From Terrabacter tumescens (GTDB lineage: Bacteria; Actinomycetota; Actinomycetes; Actinomycetales; Dermatophilaceae): 64,000 nt of DNA. The notes under the pieces were generated by a model. It was not told where the DNA came from and made no database searches. It saw nothing but the letters and a program-made list of their open reading frames with translations. The position numbers and the translations under genes are program-made. Below, piece after piece: positions 1 through 8,310 of this stretch. Numbering within the stretch: the stretch's first letter is position 1; the number at the start of each line of letters is the position of its first letter. Location of the stretch: contig NZ_BMNZ01000006.1 in NCBI RefSeq assembly GCF_014646815.1, forward strand, positions 358,989-422,988, given 5' to 3'.

Positions 1-770
1 GCGCCGAGGCCGGCCGGCAGGACGATCGTGAGCATGCCGAGCGAGACCGACAGGGCGTAGCCCGTCATCGCCGCGGTGGTGAGGTCGGGGTGCGGGGCGC
101 CCGTGCCGGCGACCGCGCGCGCCAGCAGCAGCGTGTGGATGCCGAACGAGATCCACACGAGGACGAAGGTCGCGACGGCCCGAAGCACGGCACCGGCGGA
201 CAGGCCGTGCTCGAGCGGCTCGCGCTTCAGCGTGCGCAGCATCCGGTCGATGATCGCGTTGAGCAGCCGCGGGACGCACAGCACCACGAGGATCGGGATG
301 CCCAGCAGCAGCCACCAGTCGAAGCCCGAGGACCCACGGGTGACGAGGAAGGACGCCGCCGGCAGGCCGACGAGCAGCCCGGTCAGCAGGGACAGCCCGA
401 GCGCGAGCAGCCCCGTGACCGCCGTCCGCCGGCGCGGCACCTTGAGGTGGCTCGCGATGTCGGCCTGGACGAGCACCGACCACAGCGAGCCCGGGAGGTA
501 CTTGCCGAGCTGGCCGACGAAGTAGACGCCGGAGGCCGGGGCGAGGTGCAGGTCGGAGCCGAGGTCGCGCAGCAACGTCTTCCAGCCGATCATCGTCAGC
601 CAGGTGCCGACTGCGGCAGCGAGCGTGGACCAGAGGAACGTCGACCACGAGATCTCGTCGAGGTGCACCGAGACGTCGGCCCAGTTGCGCGCGACGGCGT
701 AGACGACGGCAGCGAGGGTGACGAGCGCGATGGCCACGCGGAGGACGGTGAGGATCTTCTTGCGGGTCAT
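1..770 (-). CDS. Flippase-like polytopic membrane protein (lysylphosphatidylglycerol synthase TM-domain / TIGR00374 type), 3' end cut by window
   Basis: The frame opens with ATG at 770-768 (MTRKKILTVLRVA) and stays open to the window edge, giving about 256 residues without a stop. It has a basic N-terminus and several hydrophobic segments. The LGKYLPGSLWSVLVQAD stretch after the second or third segment is typical of the UPF0104/lysylphosphatidylglycerol synthase transmembrane family, which includes flippase-like proteins. It starts 33 nt after the stop of the upstream glycosyltransferase on the same strand, so the two are probably co-transcribed and it may move the lipid-linked product of that enzyme. 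The substrate is not deducible. The C-terminus lies outside the window. Confidence 0.75.
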   Translation of the reverse strand, partial: MTRKKILTVLRVAIALVTLAAVVYAVARNWADVSVHLDEISWSTFLWSTLAAAVGTWLTMIGWKTLLRDLGSDLHLAPASGVYFVGQLGKYLPGSLWSVLVQADIASHLKVPRRRTAVTGLLALGLSLLTGLLVGLPAASFLVTRGSSGFDWWLLLGIPILVVLCVPRLLNAIIDRMLRTLKREPLEHGLSAGAVLRAVATFVLVWISFGIHTLLLARAVAGTGAPHPDLTTAAMTGYALSVSLGMLTIVLPAGLG

Positions 771-803
771 GTCCGCCCCATCATCGCAGCCCCACGGGGG
801 TGC

Positions 804-2909
804 TCAGCGCCGTCTCAGGCTGAGACGCACGAGGCCGTATGCCGCGTCGTCGGCGCGCGCCCGTGACGCCGCCTCCCGCATCCGTGCGTTGACGTCGCCG
901 TCGAGGTCGCCGATGAGCACGAAGCCGAGGTCGTGGGCACGGGCGAGGATGCCGCGCACGTCGGCCGGGCCGACCGCGCCCTCGGCCGCACGCGGGCCGA
1001 TCGGGATCGTCAGGACGAGCAGCCCGCCCGAGCGCAGCGCCCACGACGCCTGCTCGAGGACGTGGTCGACGTCGTCGGCATCGCAGCCGCTGGGGTGGAT
1101 GCGCACGATGACGTCGAGCGAGCCGGTGTCGACGTCGAGCGCCGCCACGCTCGGGTGCGACCCGGTGAAGTCGATCTCGACCGGCGCGAAGCCGACGGCC
1201 CGGGCCCACCGGGACAGCAGGGACCGCGTCCCGCCCTCGTCGACGATGACGGCGCTGCGCCGGCCGTCGTCGCGGACCCGCAGGATCGCCGCCAGCGCCC
1301 CGAGCGCCGCCCACGCCGAGACGCTGTCGAGCGAGCGCGGCAGCCCGAGGATGCGCGAGAGCCGGCGGGCGTCGTCCGCCTCGTCGGGCTCGCCGAGCAC
1401 GTCGGTGGCGAGCACCCAGTCGGGCAGGTCGTCCGGGCGCAGGGTCACGAGGGGGCGCCGTGAGGCGACGGCCCGGGTCACGCTGCGCCGCACCCGTCCG
1501 GCCGCGTGCCGTGCCGCGCCCGCGACGACCCGCGCCTGTCGGGACACCGGGCCTCGGACGGGGTCGTCACCGTCGCCGTCATCAGGATCGTCGTCGTCCA
1601 AGCCGTCCTCGGGACCGTCACCGGAGTGCGGGTCGGGCGTGACGGCATACGAACCCGTGTCACCGAGCAGCACGGTCTCGTCGACGGAGAGCGCCTCGAG
1701 GGTGCCCAGGTAGTGAGCCCACGGGCCGGAGAGGTCGGGCGTCTGCACGCCCTCGGCGAGGCGCCGGCGCACGTCCGGGTCGCCCAAGCGGCGCAACGCG
1801 CCCGCCAGCGCACGCTCGTCCTCGGGCGGCACGAGGAGGCCGTTGACGCCGTCGACGACCTGCTGGGAGAAGGGGGCGATGTCCGAGGCGAGCACCGGCA
1901 GTCCGTGCGCGTGGCCGAGGATGACGTTCTGCGACGCAGTGGCGGAGCGGTACGGCAGGGCGAGCACGTCGTGGTCGGCGAGGAGCGCGGCGAGGGCATC
2001 GGCGGGCACGTAGCCGTCGCGGATCTCGACGCGGCCCGCGAGCGCCGGGTCGGACGCGAGCCGGCTGATGACGCCGCGGTTGGCCCCCCAGATCTCGCCT
2101 GCGATGGTCAGCGTCACCTCGGGCACCGAGCGCATGGCCCGCAGCAGGACGTCGATGCCCTTGTACTCACGGATCAGCCCCAGGGCGAGCAGCCTCGTGG
2201 GACCCGGCCGAGGACCCCTGGCGATGGGGTCTCCCCCGGGCAGGTGCGGCGGCAGGTCGGCGACGGACACCCGGCGCGCCCCGAGGTCGTGCGCGACCCT
2301 CGCCTGATCGGTGCTGTGCACGAGGACCGAGTCGACCCGGGCGAAGAGCGCGGCCATGAGGCGGGAGTCGCCGACGTGCGGCTCGTGCGGGAGGACGTTG
2401 TGGCACACGACGACCGACTGCGGCCGCGGGCCGGCCAGACCCGGCACGGCCCCCGCTGCACGAAGCAGCGCGAGGTGGGCCGGCACGACCGCGGGCATGA
2501 CGTGGACCACGAGGATCGCGTCGACGTCGCGCAGGCGGCGCCCGGCGCGCAACCACGTGTCGGGGCGGGCCCAGCTGAGGGCACGGATCGTGCGTGGGAA
2601 CGGCGGGACCTCAGGGAGCCCGTCGGGCACCGACGCGTCCGCGTGGTGCAGCTTCGAGGGGTAGAGGTGGGCCCACGACACGAGCGTGACGTCGTGACCG
2701 GCGTCCGCCAGGTGGTGGGCGAGCATCGTCGTGTGCGCGGCGACCCCGCCCTTGTGCGGGTGGGTCGGGCCGACGATCGCGATGCGGAGCGCGGCGGAGG
2801 CCGTGGAGTCGTCGGCCTCGGGCACGGACTCGAGGTGGGATGCGGCTCCGGGAGCCCCGGAGGACTGGTGGCCCCGCAACAGGGAGCCCTGTGACAACGC
2901 GTCCGTCAT
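804..2909 (-). CDS. Two-domain protein: GT4 glycosyltransferase fused to a SAM-methyltransferase-like domain
   Basis: 701 residues. Residues about 40-410 form a GT-B glycosyltransferase of family GT4: the N-terminal IVGPTHPHKGGVAAHT glycine loop, then LLALGLIREYKGIDVLLRAM and a donor-site region with LPVLASDIAPF. A very acidic linker (about 418-445, Asp/Glu/Gly runs) joins it to a C-terminal domain (about 480-700) that reads like a class I methyltransferase: SAVIVDEGG, then VIVRIHPSG, then a WALRSGGLLVLTIPIGPR strand typical of motif IV/post-motif. The canonical glycine-rich SAM loop is weak, so this half may be degenerate. A TAGAGT -10 box (2924-2919) and a GGAG just before the ATG support the start. 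It probably modifies a lipid-linked surface glycan; acceptor unknown. Confidence 0.8.
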   Translation of the reverse strand: MTDALSQGSLLRGHQSSGAPGAASHLESVPEADDSTASAALRIAIVGPTHPHKGGVAAHTTMLAHHLADAGHDVTLVSWAHLYPSKLHHADASVPDGLPEVPPFPRTIRALSWARPDTWLRAGRRLRDVDAILVVHVMPAVVPAHLALLRAAGAVPGLAGPRPQSVVVCHNVLPHEPHVGDSRLMAALFARVDSVLVHSTDQARVAHDLGARRVSVADLPPHLPGGDPIARGPRPGPTRLLALGLIREYKGIDVLLRAMRSVPEVTLTIAGEIWGANRGVISRLASDPALAGRVEIRDGYVPADALAALLADHDVLALPYRSATASQNVILGHAHGLPVLASDIAPFSQQVVDGVNGLLVPPEDERALAGALRRLGDPDVRRRLAEGVQTPDLSGPWAHYLGTLEALSVDETVLLGDTGSYAVTPDPHSGDGPEDGLDDDDPDDGDGDDPVRGPVSRQARVVAGAARHAAGRVRRSVTRAVASRRPLVTLRPDDLPDWVLATDVLGEPDEADDARRLSRILGLPRSLDSVSAWAALGALAAILRVRDDGRRSAVIVDEGGTRSLLSRWARAVGFAPVEIDFTGSHPSVAALDVDTGSLDVIVRIHPSGCDADDVDHVLEQASWALRSGGLLVLTIPIGPRAAEGAVGPADVRGILARAHDLGFVLIGDLDGDVNARMREAASRARADDAAYGLVRLSLRRR

Positions 2910-2918
2910 GGTGCTCCG

Positions 2919-3001
2919 ACTCTAGTTGCCGGCGTCCGCCGTGGCGTGTGCTGCCGTGCGGGCCTCGCGTGTCGGGACCGGGGCGCCGACGCCTCTACGC
3001 T
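2919..3001. promoter_or_regulatory. Divergent promoter pair
   Basis: On the minus strand TAGAGT (2924-2919) lies 9 nt before ATG 2909. On the plus strand TACGCT (2996-3001) lies 7 nt before ATG 3009, the spacing expected of a leaderless transcript. No convincing -35 box is visible on either side. Confidence 0.5.
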
Positions 3002-3008
3002 GGGGGCC

Positions 3009-3695
3009 ATGCAGAACGAGGACGTGTGGCTGGTCGTGCCGCTGTACAACGAGGCCGCAGTCATCGCCGACGTCGTCCGCGAGGCACGCACGGTCTTCCC
3101 CAACGTCGTGTGCATCGACGACGGCTCGCGCGACGCCTCGGCCGACCTCGCCGAGCAGGCCGGGGCGGCCGTGGTGCGCCACCCGGTGAACCTCGGCCAG
3201 GGCGCTGCGCTGCAGACCGGCTTCGAGTACGCCCTCGGTGACCCGGCCATGCGCTACGTCGTGACCTACGACGCCGACGGCCAGCACCAGATCCGCGACG
3301 TCGAGGTCATGCTCGAGCGCATCCGGCAGGGCGACGTGCGGGTCGTCTTCGGCTCCCGCTTCCTCGACGAGCGCACCGAGGCCTCGCTCGGCAAGCGACT
3401 CGTCCTGCGTGCGGCCGTGACCTACACCAACGCCACGACCGGCACCCGACTGACGGACGCCCACAACGGCCTGCGCGTGCTGCACCGGGACGTCGTCGAG
3501 AAGCTCGACATCACCCAGAACCGGATGGCCCACGCCTCCGAGATCGTCGCCCAGATCGGCTCGATGCGCTTCGACGGCGCGAAGGTCGCCTACGCGGAGG
3601 AACCCGTGCACATCCTCTACACCGACTACAGCAGGGCCAAGGGCCAGTCGCTGTGGAACGCCATCAACATCCTGGCGGAGCTGATCTGGCGATGA
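3009..3695 (+). CDS. Family 2 glycosyltransferase (polyprenyl-phosphate sugar transferase type)
   Basis: 228 residues, GT-A fold. It opens with VPLYNEAAVIADVV, followed by CIDDGSRDAS (nucleotide-binding Asp) and VVTYDADGQHQ (metal-binding DxD-like), then GSRFLDERTE. The length and lack of membrane helices suit the GT2 enzymes that charge polyprenyl phosphate or act as the cytosolic partner of a membrane protein. The next gene, a DUF2304 membrane protein, overlaps the stop (ATGA), a pairing common in actinobacteria. I chose ATG 3009 because the preceding 63 nt are poorly conserved-looking and a -10 box (TACGCT) ends 7 nt before it, which suggests leaderless expression. The sugar is unknown. 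Confidence 0.88.
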   Translation: MQNEDVWLVVPLYNEAAVIADVVREARTVFPNVVCIDDGSRDASADLAEQAGAAVVRHPVNLGQGAALQTGFEYALGDPAMRYVVTYDADGQHQIRDVEVMLERIRQGDVRVVFGSRFLDERTEASLGKRLVLRAAVTYTNATTGTRLTDAHNGLRVLHRDVVEKLDITQNRMAHASEIVAQIGSMRFDGAKVAYAEEPVHILYTDYSRAKGQSLWNAINILAELIWR

Positions 3696-4120
3696 GCCGA
3701 CAGAGTGTCATCCAGATCCTGCTCATCCTCGCGACCGTCGTCATCGCGTGGCGGCTGCTCGCCGGCAGCGGTCAGCGCACGCAGGCGGTGCGCCGTCTCG
3801 GGCTGCTGCTGCTGCTCGCGCTCGTCGTCTACTCGATCATCGACCCGAGCAAGACGTGGACCAACCTCGCCAAGACGCTCGGCGTCGGCCGCGGCGCCGA
3901 CCTCATCCTCTACGGGCTCGCAGTCGCCTTCCTCGGCTTCGTCGTGACGACGTACAAGCGCTTCCGCGCCATGGAGACGCGCTACACCCGCCTCGCCCGG
4001 CGGATCGCCCTCGACGAAGTGCCACCGGCGTCCGAGCACGTGAAGTCGACAGGTTCGGCTGCCACACTGTCCGGCGAAGTTCCTCCGTCCCCGAGCGTGA
4101 AGGCAGCCGATGCCGACTGA
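3692..4120 (+). CDS. DUF2304 small membrane protein
   Basis: 142 residues. A hydrophobic segment starts right after MSRQS (QILLILATVVIAWRLLAG), a second follows at LGLLLLLALVVYSII, and a third at LILYGLAVAFLGFVVTT. A cytosolic charged helix (YKRFRAMETRYTRLARRIAL) and a low-complexity tail complete it. This layout matches DUF2304 proteins, which sit next to GT2 glycosyltransferases and are presumed membrane partners of them. The start ATG overlaps the stop of the GT2 gene by 4 nt and its own end overlaps the LCP gene by 11 nt, so the three genes are one translationally coupled unit. The molecular function of the family is not established. Confidence 0.8.
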   Translation: MSRQSVIQILLILATVVIAWRLLAGSGQRTQAVRRLGLLLLLALVVYSIIDPSKTWTNLAKTLGVGRGADLILYGLAVAFLGFVVTTYKRFRAMETRYTRLARRIALDEVPPASEHVKSTGSAATLSGEVPPSPSVKAADAD

Positions 4121-5276
4121 TCCGAGCACTCCTCGCCCCGGCCGCGACGACGCGTACGTCGTCGACACTCGGCGCCGCCCGAAGCGCGCCGGTGCCGGCA
4201 GCGACGTCGACGTCGTCGACACCCGCGAGGGTGGGGGCAGGCGTGGTGGTCCCGGCGACATCCCCGAGCGCGAGCCGCGCCACCGCCGGCGCAAGGGACG
4301 CATGGTGCTCATCGCGCTGCTCGTGCTGCTCCTCGCCTGGATCGGCTTCATGGTCTGGGTGCCCATGCAGGCCTGGGGCTCGGTCAACAAGGTCGACAAC
4401 ATCCCCGACGGCGAGCGACCCACCGACACCTCGGGCTACAACTACCTGCTCGTCGGCTCCGACAGCCGTGAAGGCCTGACCAAGGAGCAGCGCAAGAAGT
4501 ACGCCACGGGCAACGCGGCCGGCAACCGGACCGACACGATCATGCTCGTGCACGTGTCCGAGAGCGGCGGCAAGCCGGTCATGGTCTCGCTGCCGCGCGA
4601 CTCCTACGTGCCGATCCCCGGCCACGGCTCCAACAAGATCAACGCCGCCTACTCCATCGGCGGGCCCAAGCTGCTCACGAACACCGTCGAGCAGGTCACC
4701 GGCATCCACGTCGACGGCTACGTCGAGATCGGCCTGGGCGGCTTCGCCGCCGTCGTCGACAGCGTCGGCGGCGTCGACCTCTGCGTCGCGCGCGACATGA
4801 AGGACAAGCTGGCCGGGATCGACCTCAAGAAGGGCTGCCAGACGCTCGACGGCGGCAACGCCCTCGGCTACGTCCGCTCCCGCCACGAGGACCCGCTGGG
4901 CGACATCGGCCGCGCCGCACGCCAGCGCCAGTTCCTCGGCGCGCTCATGAAGAAGGCCGCGACGCCGTCGACCGTGCTCATCCCGTGGCGCTACAAGAGC
5001 TTCGCCGACGCCTCGGCGGCCGGCCTCGCCGTCGGCACGCAGACCGGGATCATGGATGCCGTCCGGGTGCTCCAGGCGATGCGCTCGGTGAGCAACGACG
5101 AGGGCCTCTCGCTCTCGGTGCCGACGTCGAACCTCGCCTACCGCACGAGCGGAGGAGCCCTGGCGGTCAAGTGGGACACCGAGCGCGCCAAGGCGCTCTT
5201 CACCGCCCTGAAGAACGACGAGCCGCTGACCGAGCCGCCTCCCGGCACGACGGTCGAAGGAGCGAAGAACAGCTGA
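4110..5276 (+). CDS. LytR-CpsA-Psr (LCP) family cell-wall polymer ligase
   Basis: 388 residues: a 65-residue Arg/Asp-rich cytosolic tail, one membrane segment (MVLIALLVLLLAWIGFMVWV), then an extracellular LCP domain. Diagnostic blocks are NYLLVGSDSRE, NRTDTIMLVHV, VSLPRDSYVPIPG with SNKINAAYSIGG, GFAAVVDSVGGVDLCV and LGYVRSRHEDPLGDIGRAARQRQF. The conserved Asp/Arg residues that bind the pyrophosphate of polyprenyl-linked substrates are present. LCP enzymes transfer teichoic acids, arabinogalactan or capsule from a polyprenyl carrier to peptidoglycan. That function fits the teichoic-like and nonulosonate loci in this window, although this gene is not inside either. ATG follows an AAGG at a good distance and overlaps the DUF2304 gene. 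Confidence 0.92.
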   Translation: MPTDPSTPRPGRDDAYVVDTRRRPKRAGAGSDVDVVDTREGGGRRGGPGDIPEREPRHRRRKGRMVLIALLVLLLAWIGFMVWVPMQAWGSVNKVDNIPDGERPTDTSGYNYLLVGSDSREGLTKEQRKKYATGNAAGNRTDTIMLVHVSESGGKPVMVSLPRDSYVPIPGHGSNKINAAYSIGGPKLLTNTVEQVTGIHVDGYVEIGLGGFAAVVDSVGGVDLCVARDMKDKLAGIDLKKGCQTLDGGNALGYVRSRHEDPLGDIGRAARQRQFLGALMKKAATPSTVLIPWRYKSFADASAAGLAVGTQTGIMDAVRVLQAMRSVSNDEGLSLSVPTSNLAYRTSGGALAVKWDTERAKALFTALKNDEPLTEPPPGTTVEGAKNS

Positions 5277-5304
5277 TGCTGCGCGTGCCGACAGGCGGGC
5301 TCCG

Positions 5305-6084
5305 ATGAGCGCGCCGCTGACCCTGCCCTCCGGCGTCCTGGCCCGGATGGTCGCCTCCGACCCCGGGCGGCCCCGTCTCACGTGGTACGACGACGGTCCG
5401 GGACCGACCGCAGGCGAGCGCATCGAGCTGAGCGCCCGCGTCCTCGCCAACTGGGTGTCCAAGGCGGCGAACCTGCTCCAGGACGACGCCGCCGCGGGAC
5501 CCGGCACGACGGTCGGGCTCGACCTGCCGGCGCACTGGCGATCCCTCTACTGGGCGCTCGCGACGTGGTCGGTCGGCGCGACGGTCGTGGTCTCCTCCGT
5601 CGGGGACGGATCCGACGGGGACGGATCCGACGGGGACGGGTCCGAGGTGCTCGGGGCCGACGTGCTCGTCACCGACTCTCCCGCAGCCGCTGCGGGGCAC
5701 GGCGGGGACGCGGTGCTCGTCTCGCTCCCGGCCCTGGCCCGCAGCCACCCGGAGGCCGGCGAGGCACCCGGCGCCGTCGACGAGGCCCGTGAGCTCGCCA
5801 CCCACGGCGACCTCTTCTCCCCCATGTCGGACCCCGAGCCCGGCGACGTCGCCCTGGTCGCGGGAGGCGTCGACACGGCATACGGCTCGGTCGTCGTACC
5901 CGAAGACGGGTGGGGGCCCTCGCCCCGCGTCGCCCTCGCGGGCGGGCTCGAGCGCGTCCTGCGCGCCGCCCTGGCCGCCTGGTCGGCCGACGGGTCGATC
6001 GTGCTCGTGCGCGGTGACCGCACCGACCTCGCCGACCGCTTCGCGTCCGAGGGTGTCAGCGTCGACGCACGCGAGAACGCCTGA
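5305..6084 (+). CDS. TIGR03089 family protein (truncated AMP-binding-like)
   Basis: 259 residues. The N-terminus (LTWYDDGPGPTAGERIELSARVLANWVSKAANLL) and LDLPAHWRSLYWALATWSVGA resemble the first part of acyl-AMP ligases, but the adenylation signature and the C-terminal lid are absent. This is how the uncharacterised actinobacterial TIGR03089 family looks. Members commonly sit beside LCP genes, as here (29 nt downstream). A variable Gly-Asp-Ser stretch near residue 100 is encoded by three 15-bp tandem units. The gene converges on the peptidoglycan-binding gene with an 11-nt gap. The function of the family is unknown and no catalytic activity can be assigned. Confidence 0.8.
   Translation: MSAPLTLPSGVLARMVASDPGRPRLTWYDDGPGPTAGERIELSARVLANWVSKAANLLQDDAAAGPGTTVGLDLPAHWRSLYWALATWSVGATVVVSSVGDGSDGDGSDGDGSEVLGADVLVTDSPAAAAGHGGDAVLVSLPALARSHPEAGEAPGAVDEARELATHGDLFSPMSDPEPGDVALVAGGVDTAYGSVVVPEDGWGPSPRVALAGGLERVLRAALAAWSADGSIVLVRGDRTDLADRFASEGVSVDARENA
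5602..5646. repeat. In-frame 15-bp tandem repeat x3
   Basis: Unit GGGGACGGATCCGAC at 5602-5616, again at 5617-5631, and a third copy with two changes at 5632-5646. It encodes GDGSD repeated inside the TIGR03089 gene. Confidence 0.95.
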
Positions 6085-6095
6085 GCCTCAAGGGA

Positions 6096-8006
6096 TCACG
6101 CGGACAGCCGGTCGAAGAGCGACCACGTCCGCGAGGCCACGACGCCGGTGCTCGCCAGCCCGGCACGCGCCTGCGCCGCCTTGACGGCCTCACGCGTCGC
6201 GAGGTCGAAGACACCCGTCTGGCGCACGCCGAGGAGCCGCTGCACGGCCACCACCTGCGGTCCCGTGTCGCCGGCGCGCAGCACCGTGGACCGGTCGGCC
6301 ACGAAGGGGAAGTCACGCGCCTCGAGCACGTCCCAGAGCTCGGGCGTCACGACCCCCGTCTGCGGCACGGCCAGCGACCGCTGGAGCGAGACGACCTTGT
6401 CGCGCGTCACCGTCCCGAAGACGCCGTCGACCGCGAGCCCGCCCAGGGCCCGCTGCAGCACGCGCACCGCGGCACCGCGTGAGCCGGGCGCCAGCATCAG
6501 GCTCTTGTATGCCGTGTAGGTCGTGCCGACGTCGACGCTCGCGACCCCGGGGCTCGTGCGTGACGGCGTGCTGGCGTAGGCGGTCATGGCGGGGACCCTT
6601 CCGGTCGTGCTGGTGGTGCTGACGGCGCTCACGGTGCTGACCGCGCCCGCGGGGGACGCCGAGGGCGGGCTCACGAGCACGACCGCCCTGGCCGTGCCGG
6701 TCCATCCCCGCAGGAAGAGCGTCTGCTGAGTCCTCGCGTCCGCGACGCCGGTCTGCGGCAGGCCGACGTACCGCTGGTAGGCCTTGACGCGGGCCTCCGT
6801 CAGGCTGCCGTAGTAGCCCGTCGTCGGCAGCGCGCCGAGCTTCGACTGGAGCGTCTTGACGGCAGCCGAGGTCATGCCGACGCGCAGGGTCGGGTAGGTG
6901 GGGGCCGGAGCGGGCGCTGCCGCGGTGCCGGTCCAGCCACGCACCCAGAGCCGGGCCTGCGTCACCGGGTCGGCGATGCCGGTCTGCGGGAGGCCGACGA
7001 ACTTCTGGTAGGCCGTGACCCGGGCCTGGGTCAGGCTGCCGTAGTAGCCTGTCGTCGGCAGCGCGCCGAGCTTCGACTGGAGGGTCTTGACCGCGGCGGA
7101 CGTCGTGCCGGGCCTCAGCGTCGGGTAGGCGTCGGTGACGCTCTTCCAGCCGCGAGCCGCGAGGATCTCCTGGGTGCGCAGGTCCGCGATGCCCGTGCGG
7201 GGCAGGCCGACGAACGCCTGGTAGGCAGTGACCCGCGCCTTGGTCTGGTCACCGTAGTAGCCCGTGGTGGGCAGGTTGCCGAGCCGGACCTGCAGCTGGC
7301 GCACCGCCTCGGACCGCATGCCCGGCGACAGCACGACGGGCGTCGTCGGGACGGGCGTCGTCGGCGTGGTCGGCGTCGAGGGCGGCGTCGTCGGGAGCGT
7401 CGACCCGGCGCGCGGGAGCGACGTGAGGTAGCTCGTGGTCGGGACACCGGTCCACCACGAGGTACGCCCCGCGGCGCCGTCGTAGTTGAAGCTGAAGTGG
7501 ATGTGGTCGGTGTGGGGAGAGCTGCCGTAGTAGGGCGCCCAGCCGCGCTCGGTCGCGTACGCCCGCCACATCTTGCGGTCGTGGATGATGTACATGATCC
7601 CGAACCGGCGCGCCATGGCGCCCTTGACGCCGTTCTTGTCCGGCCCGGTGAGCCAGGCGAGGACCGACTGCGCCACCGCCTCCTGCGAGGGGTTGTTCAC
7701 GTTGAGCATCCAGTCCCAGGCGCGCCCGTCGTAGTGCTCCGAGGGGCCGCTGCCGCAGGTGCGGCCGATGAGGCCCGTCGAGCCCATGCCGTAGTGCGCG
7801 GTCATGAGCCGGGCGAAGGCGAGCACCCCCGGCCGGGCGACCGGGTCGCAGATCGTCTGGCCCTGGTAGGGCACATAGACGTCGAGGCCGCTGGGCAGGG
7901 TGCGCGTCGGAGGGGCCTGGACCGCTGCCGCCGGCTGCGCCGCCACCGGCACCGTCAGCGCGGGAAGGGCGAGGACGAGGCCCAGCGGGCGTCGGCGCAG
8001 GGCCAT
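6096..8006 (-). CDS. Secreted peptidoglycan-binding protein with M15-like catalytic-type domain
   Basis: 636 residues. A signal peptide (MALRRRPLGLVLALPALTVP...) ends near residue 30. Residues about 35-185 form a domain with SEHYDGRAWDW and DHIHFSFNYDG; the His/Asp and His-x-His pattern recalls zinc ligands of M15-type (VanY-like) peptidases, and the region resembles the ARB_07466-like domain. A Thr/Pro linker follows. After it come five PG_binding_1 repeats of about 60 residues each, spaced by about 15-40 residues; the last two are the most divergent. It probably binds and trims peptidoglycan outside the cell. ATG 8006 is preceded by AGAGG at 6 nt and followed at once by the signal peptide, so longer upstream frames are rejected. 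Confidence 0.87.
   Translation of the reverse strand: MALRRRPLGLVLALPALTVPVAAQPAAAVQAPPTRTLPSGLDVYVPYQGQTICDPVARPGVLAFARLMTAHYGMGSTGLIGRTCGSGPSEHYDGRAWDWMLNVNNPSQEAVAQSVLAWLTGPDKNGVKGAMARRFGIMYIIHDRKMWRAYATERGWAPYYGSSPHTDHIHFSFNYDGAAGRTSWWTGVPTTSYLTSLPRAGSTLPTTPPSTPTTPTTPVPTTPVVLSPGMRSEAVRQLQVRLGNLPTTGYYGDQTKARVTAYQAFVGLPRTGIADLRTQEILAARGWKSVTDAYPTLRPGTTSAAVKTLQSKLGALPTTGYYGSLTQARVTAYQKFVGLPQTGIADPVTQARLWVRGWTGTAAAPAPAPTYPTLRVGMTSAAVKTLQSKLGALPTTGYYGSLTEARVKAYQRYVGLPQTGVADARTQQTLFLRGWTGTARAVVLVSPPSASPAGAVSTVSAVSTTSTTGRVPAMTAYASTPSRTSPGVASVDVGTTYTAYKSLMLAPGSRGAAVRVLQRALGGLAVDGVFGTVTRDKVVSLQRSLAVPQTGVVTPELWDVLEARDFPFVADRSTVLRAGDTGPQVVAVQRLLGVRQTGVFDLATREAVKAAQARAGLASTGVVASRTWSLFDRLSA
6780..7090. 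repeat. Near-identical internal DNA repeats encoding two peptidoglycan-binding modules
   Basis: The stretch reading gtcaggctgccgtagtagcc and the following 40 bases occurs near 6799 and again near 7031 with only a few changes. The second and third peptidoglycan-binding modules are therefore a recent duplication or are kept alike by gene conversion. Confidence 0.85.
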
Positions 8007-8310
8007 GGTGAACCTCTTCGACAGACGGGAAACGAGTGGTGATCCGGGTTTACTCCCGCACCATTTATGCACTCCAGTCACAGGGACCACAAGGCGGTCC
8101 GGTGAATTACAGAGGTGTTCTTCTGGCGCCCGTCGAATGACACGGCTGTCATTCACCGAGGCCTCCGGAGCGGCCTCCCACCGGGGCACGGACGTCGCCT
8201 CGGTCGCGTGGGCGGCCCCACGGCATACGTGCTCGGCGACCACAGGTCGGGCCGATCGTGTGGGTCGACCCCACGGCACCACGGCCCCGCCGCGCGGATA
8301 GAGTCCGGCC
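8007..8310. other. Divergent intergenic region, 304 bp
   Basis: This region is visibly richer in A+T than its surroundings around 8041-8160. Read on the minus strand it forms the leader of the peptidoglycan-binding gene, with two small stem-loops possible: GGACC with GGTCC (near 8084-8100) and CGGG with CCCG (near 8045-8060). The right side holds one GTATGCCG-type octamer (8221-8228) and the CoA-transferase promoter. I see no open frame or known riboswitch. Confidence 0.5.
8299..8304 (+). promoter_or_regulatory. -10 box, leaderless promoter of CoA-transferase operon
   Basis: TAGAGT followed by exactly 6 nt and then ATG 8311. No ribosome-binding site is present, so transcription probably starts at the A of the start codon. 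Confidence 0.55.

Noticed and set aside
8007-8150. A c-di-AMP (ydaO-type) riboswitch upstream of the peptidoglycan-binding gene
   Set aside because: Cell-wall genes in actinobacteria often have one, and small stems are possible here, but the conserved GGGGUGAAUC and GUCAGCUAACC blocks are absent.
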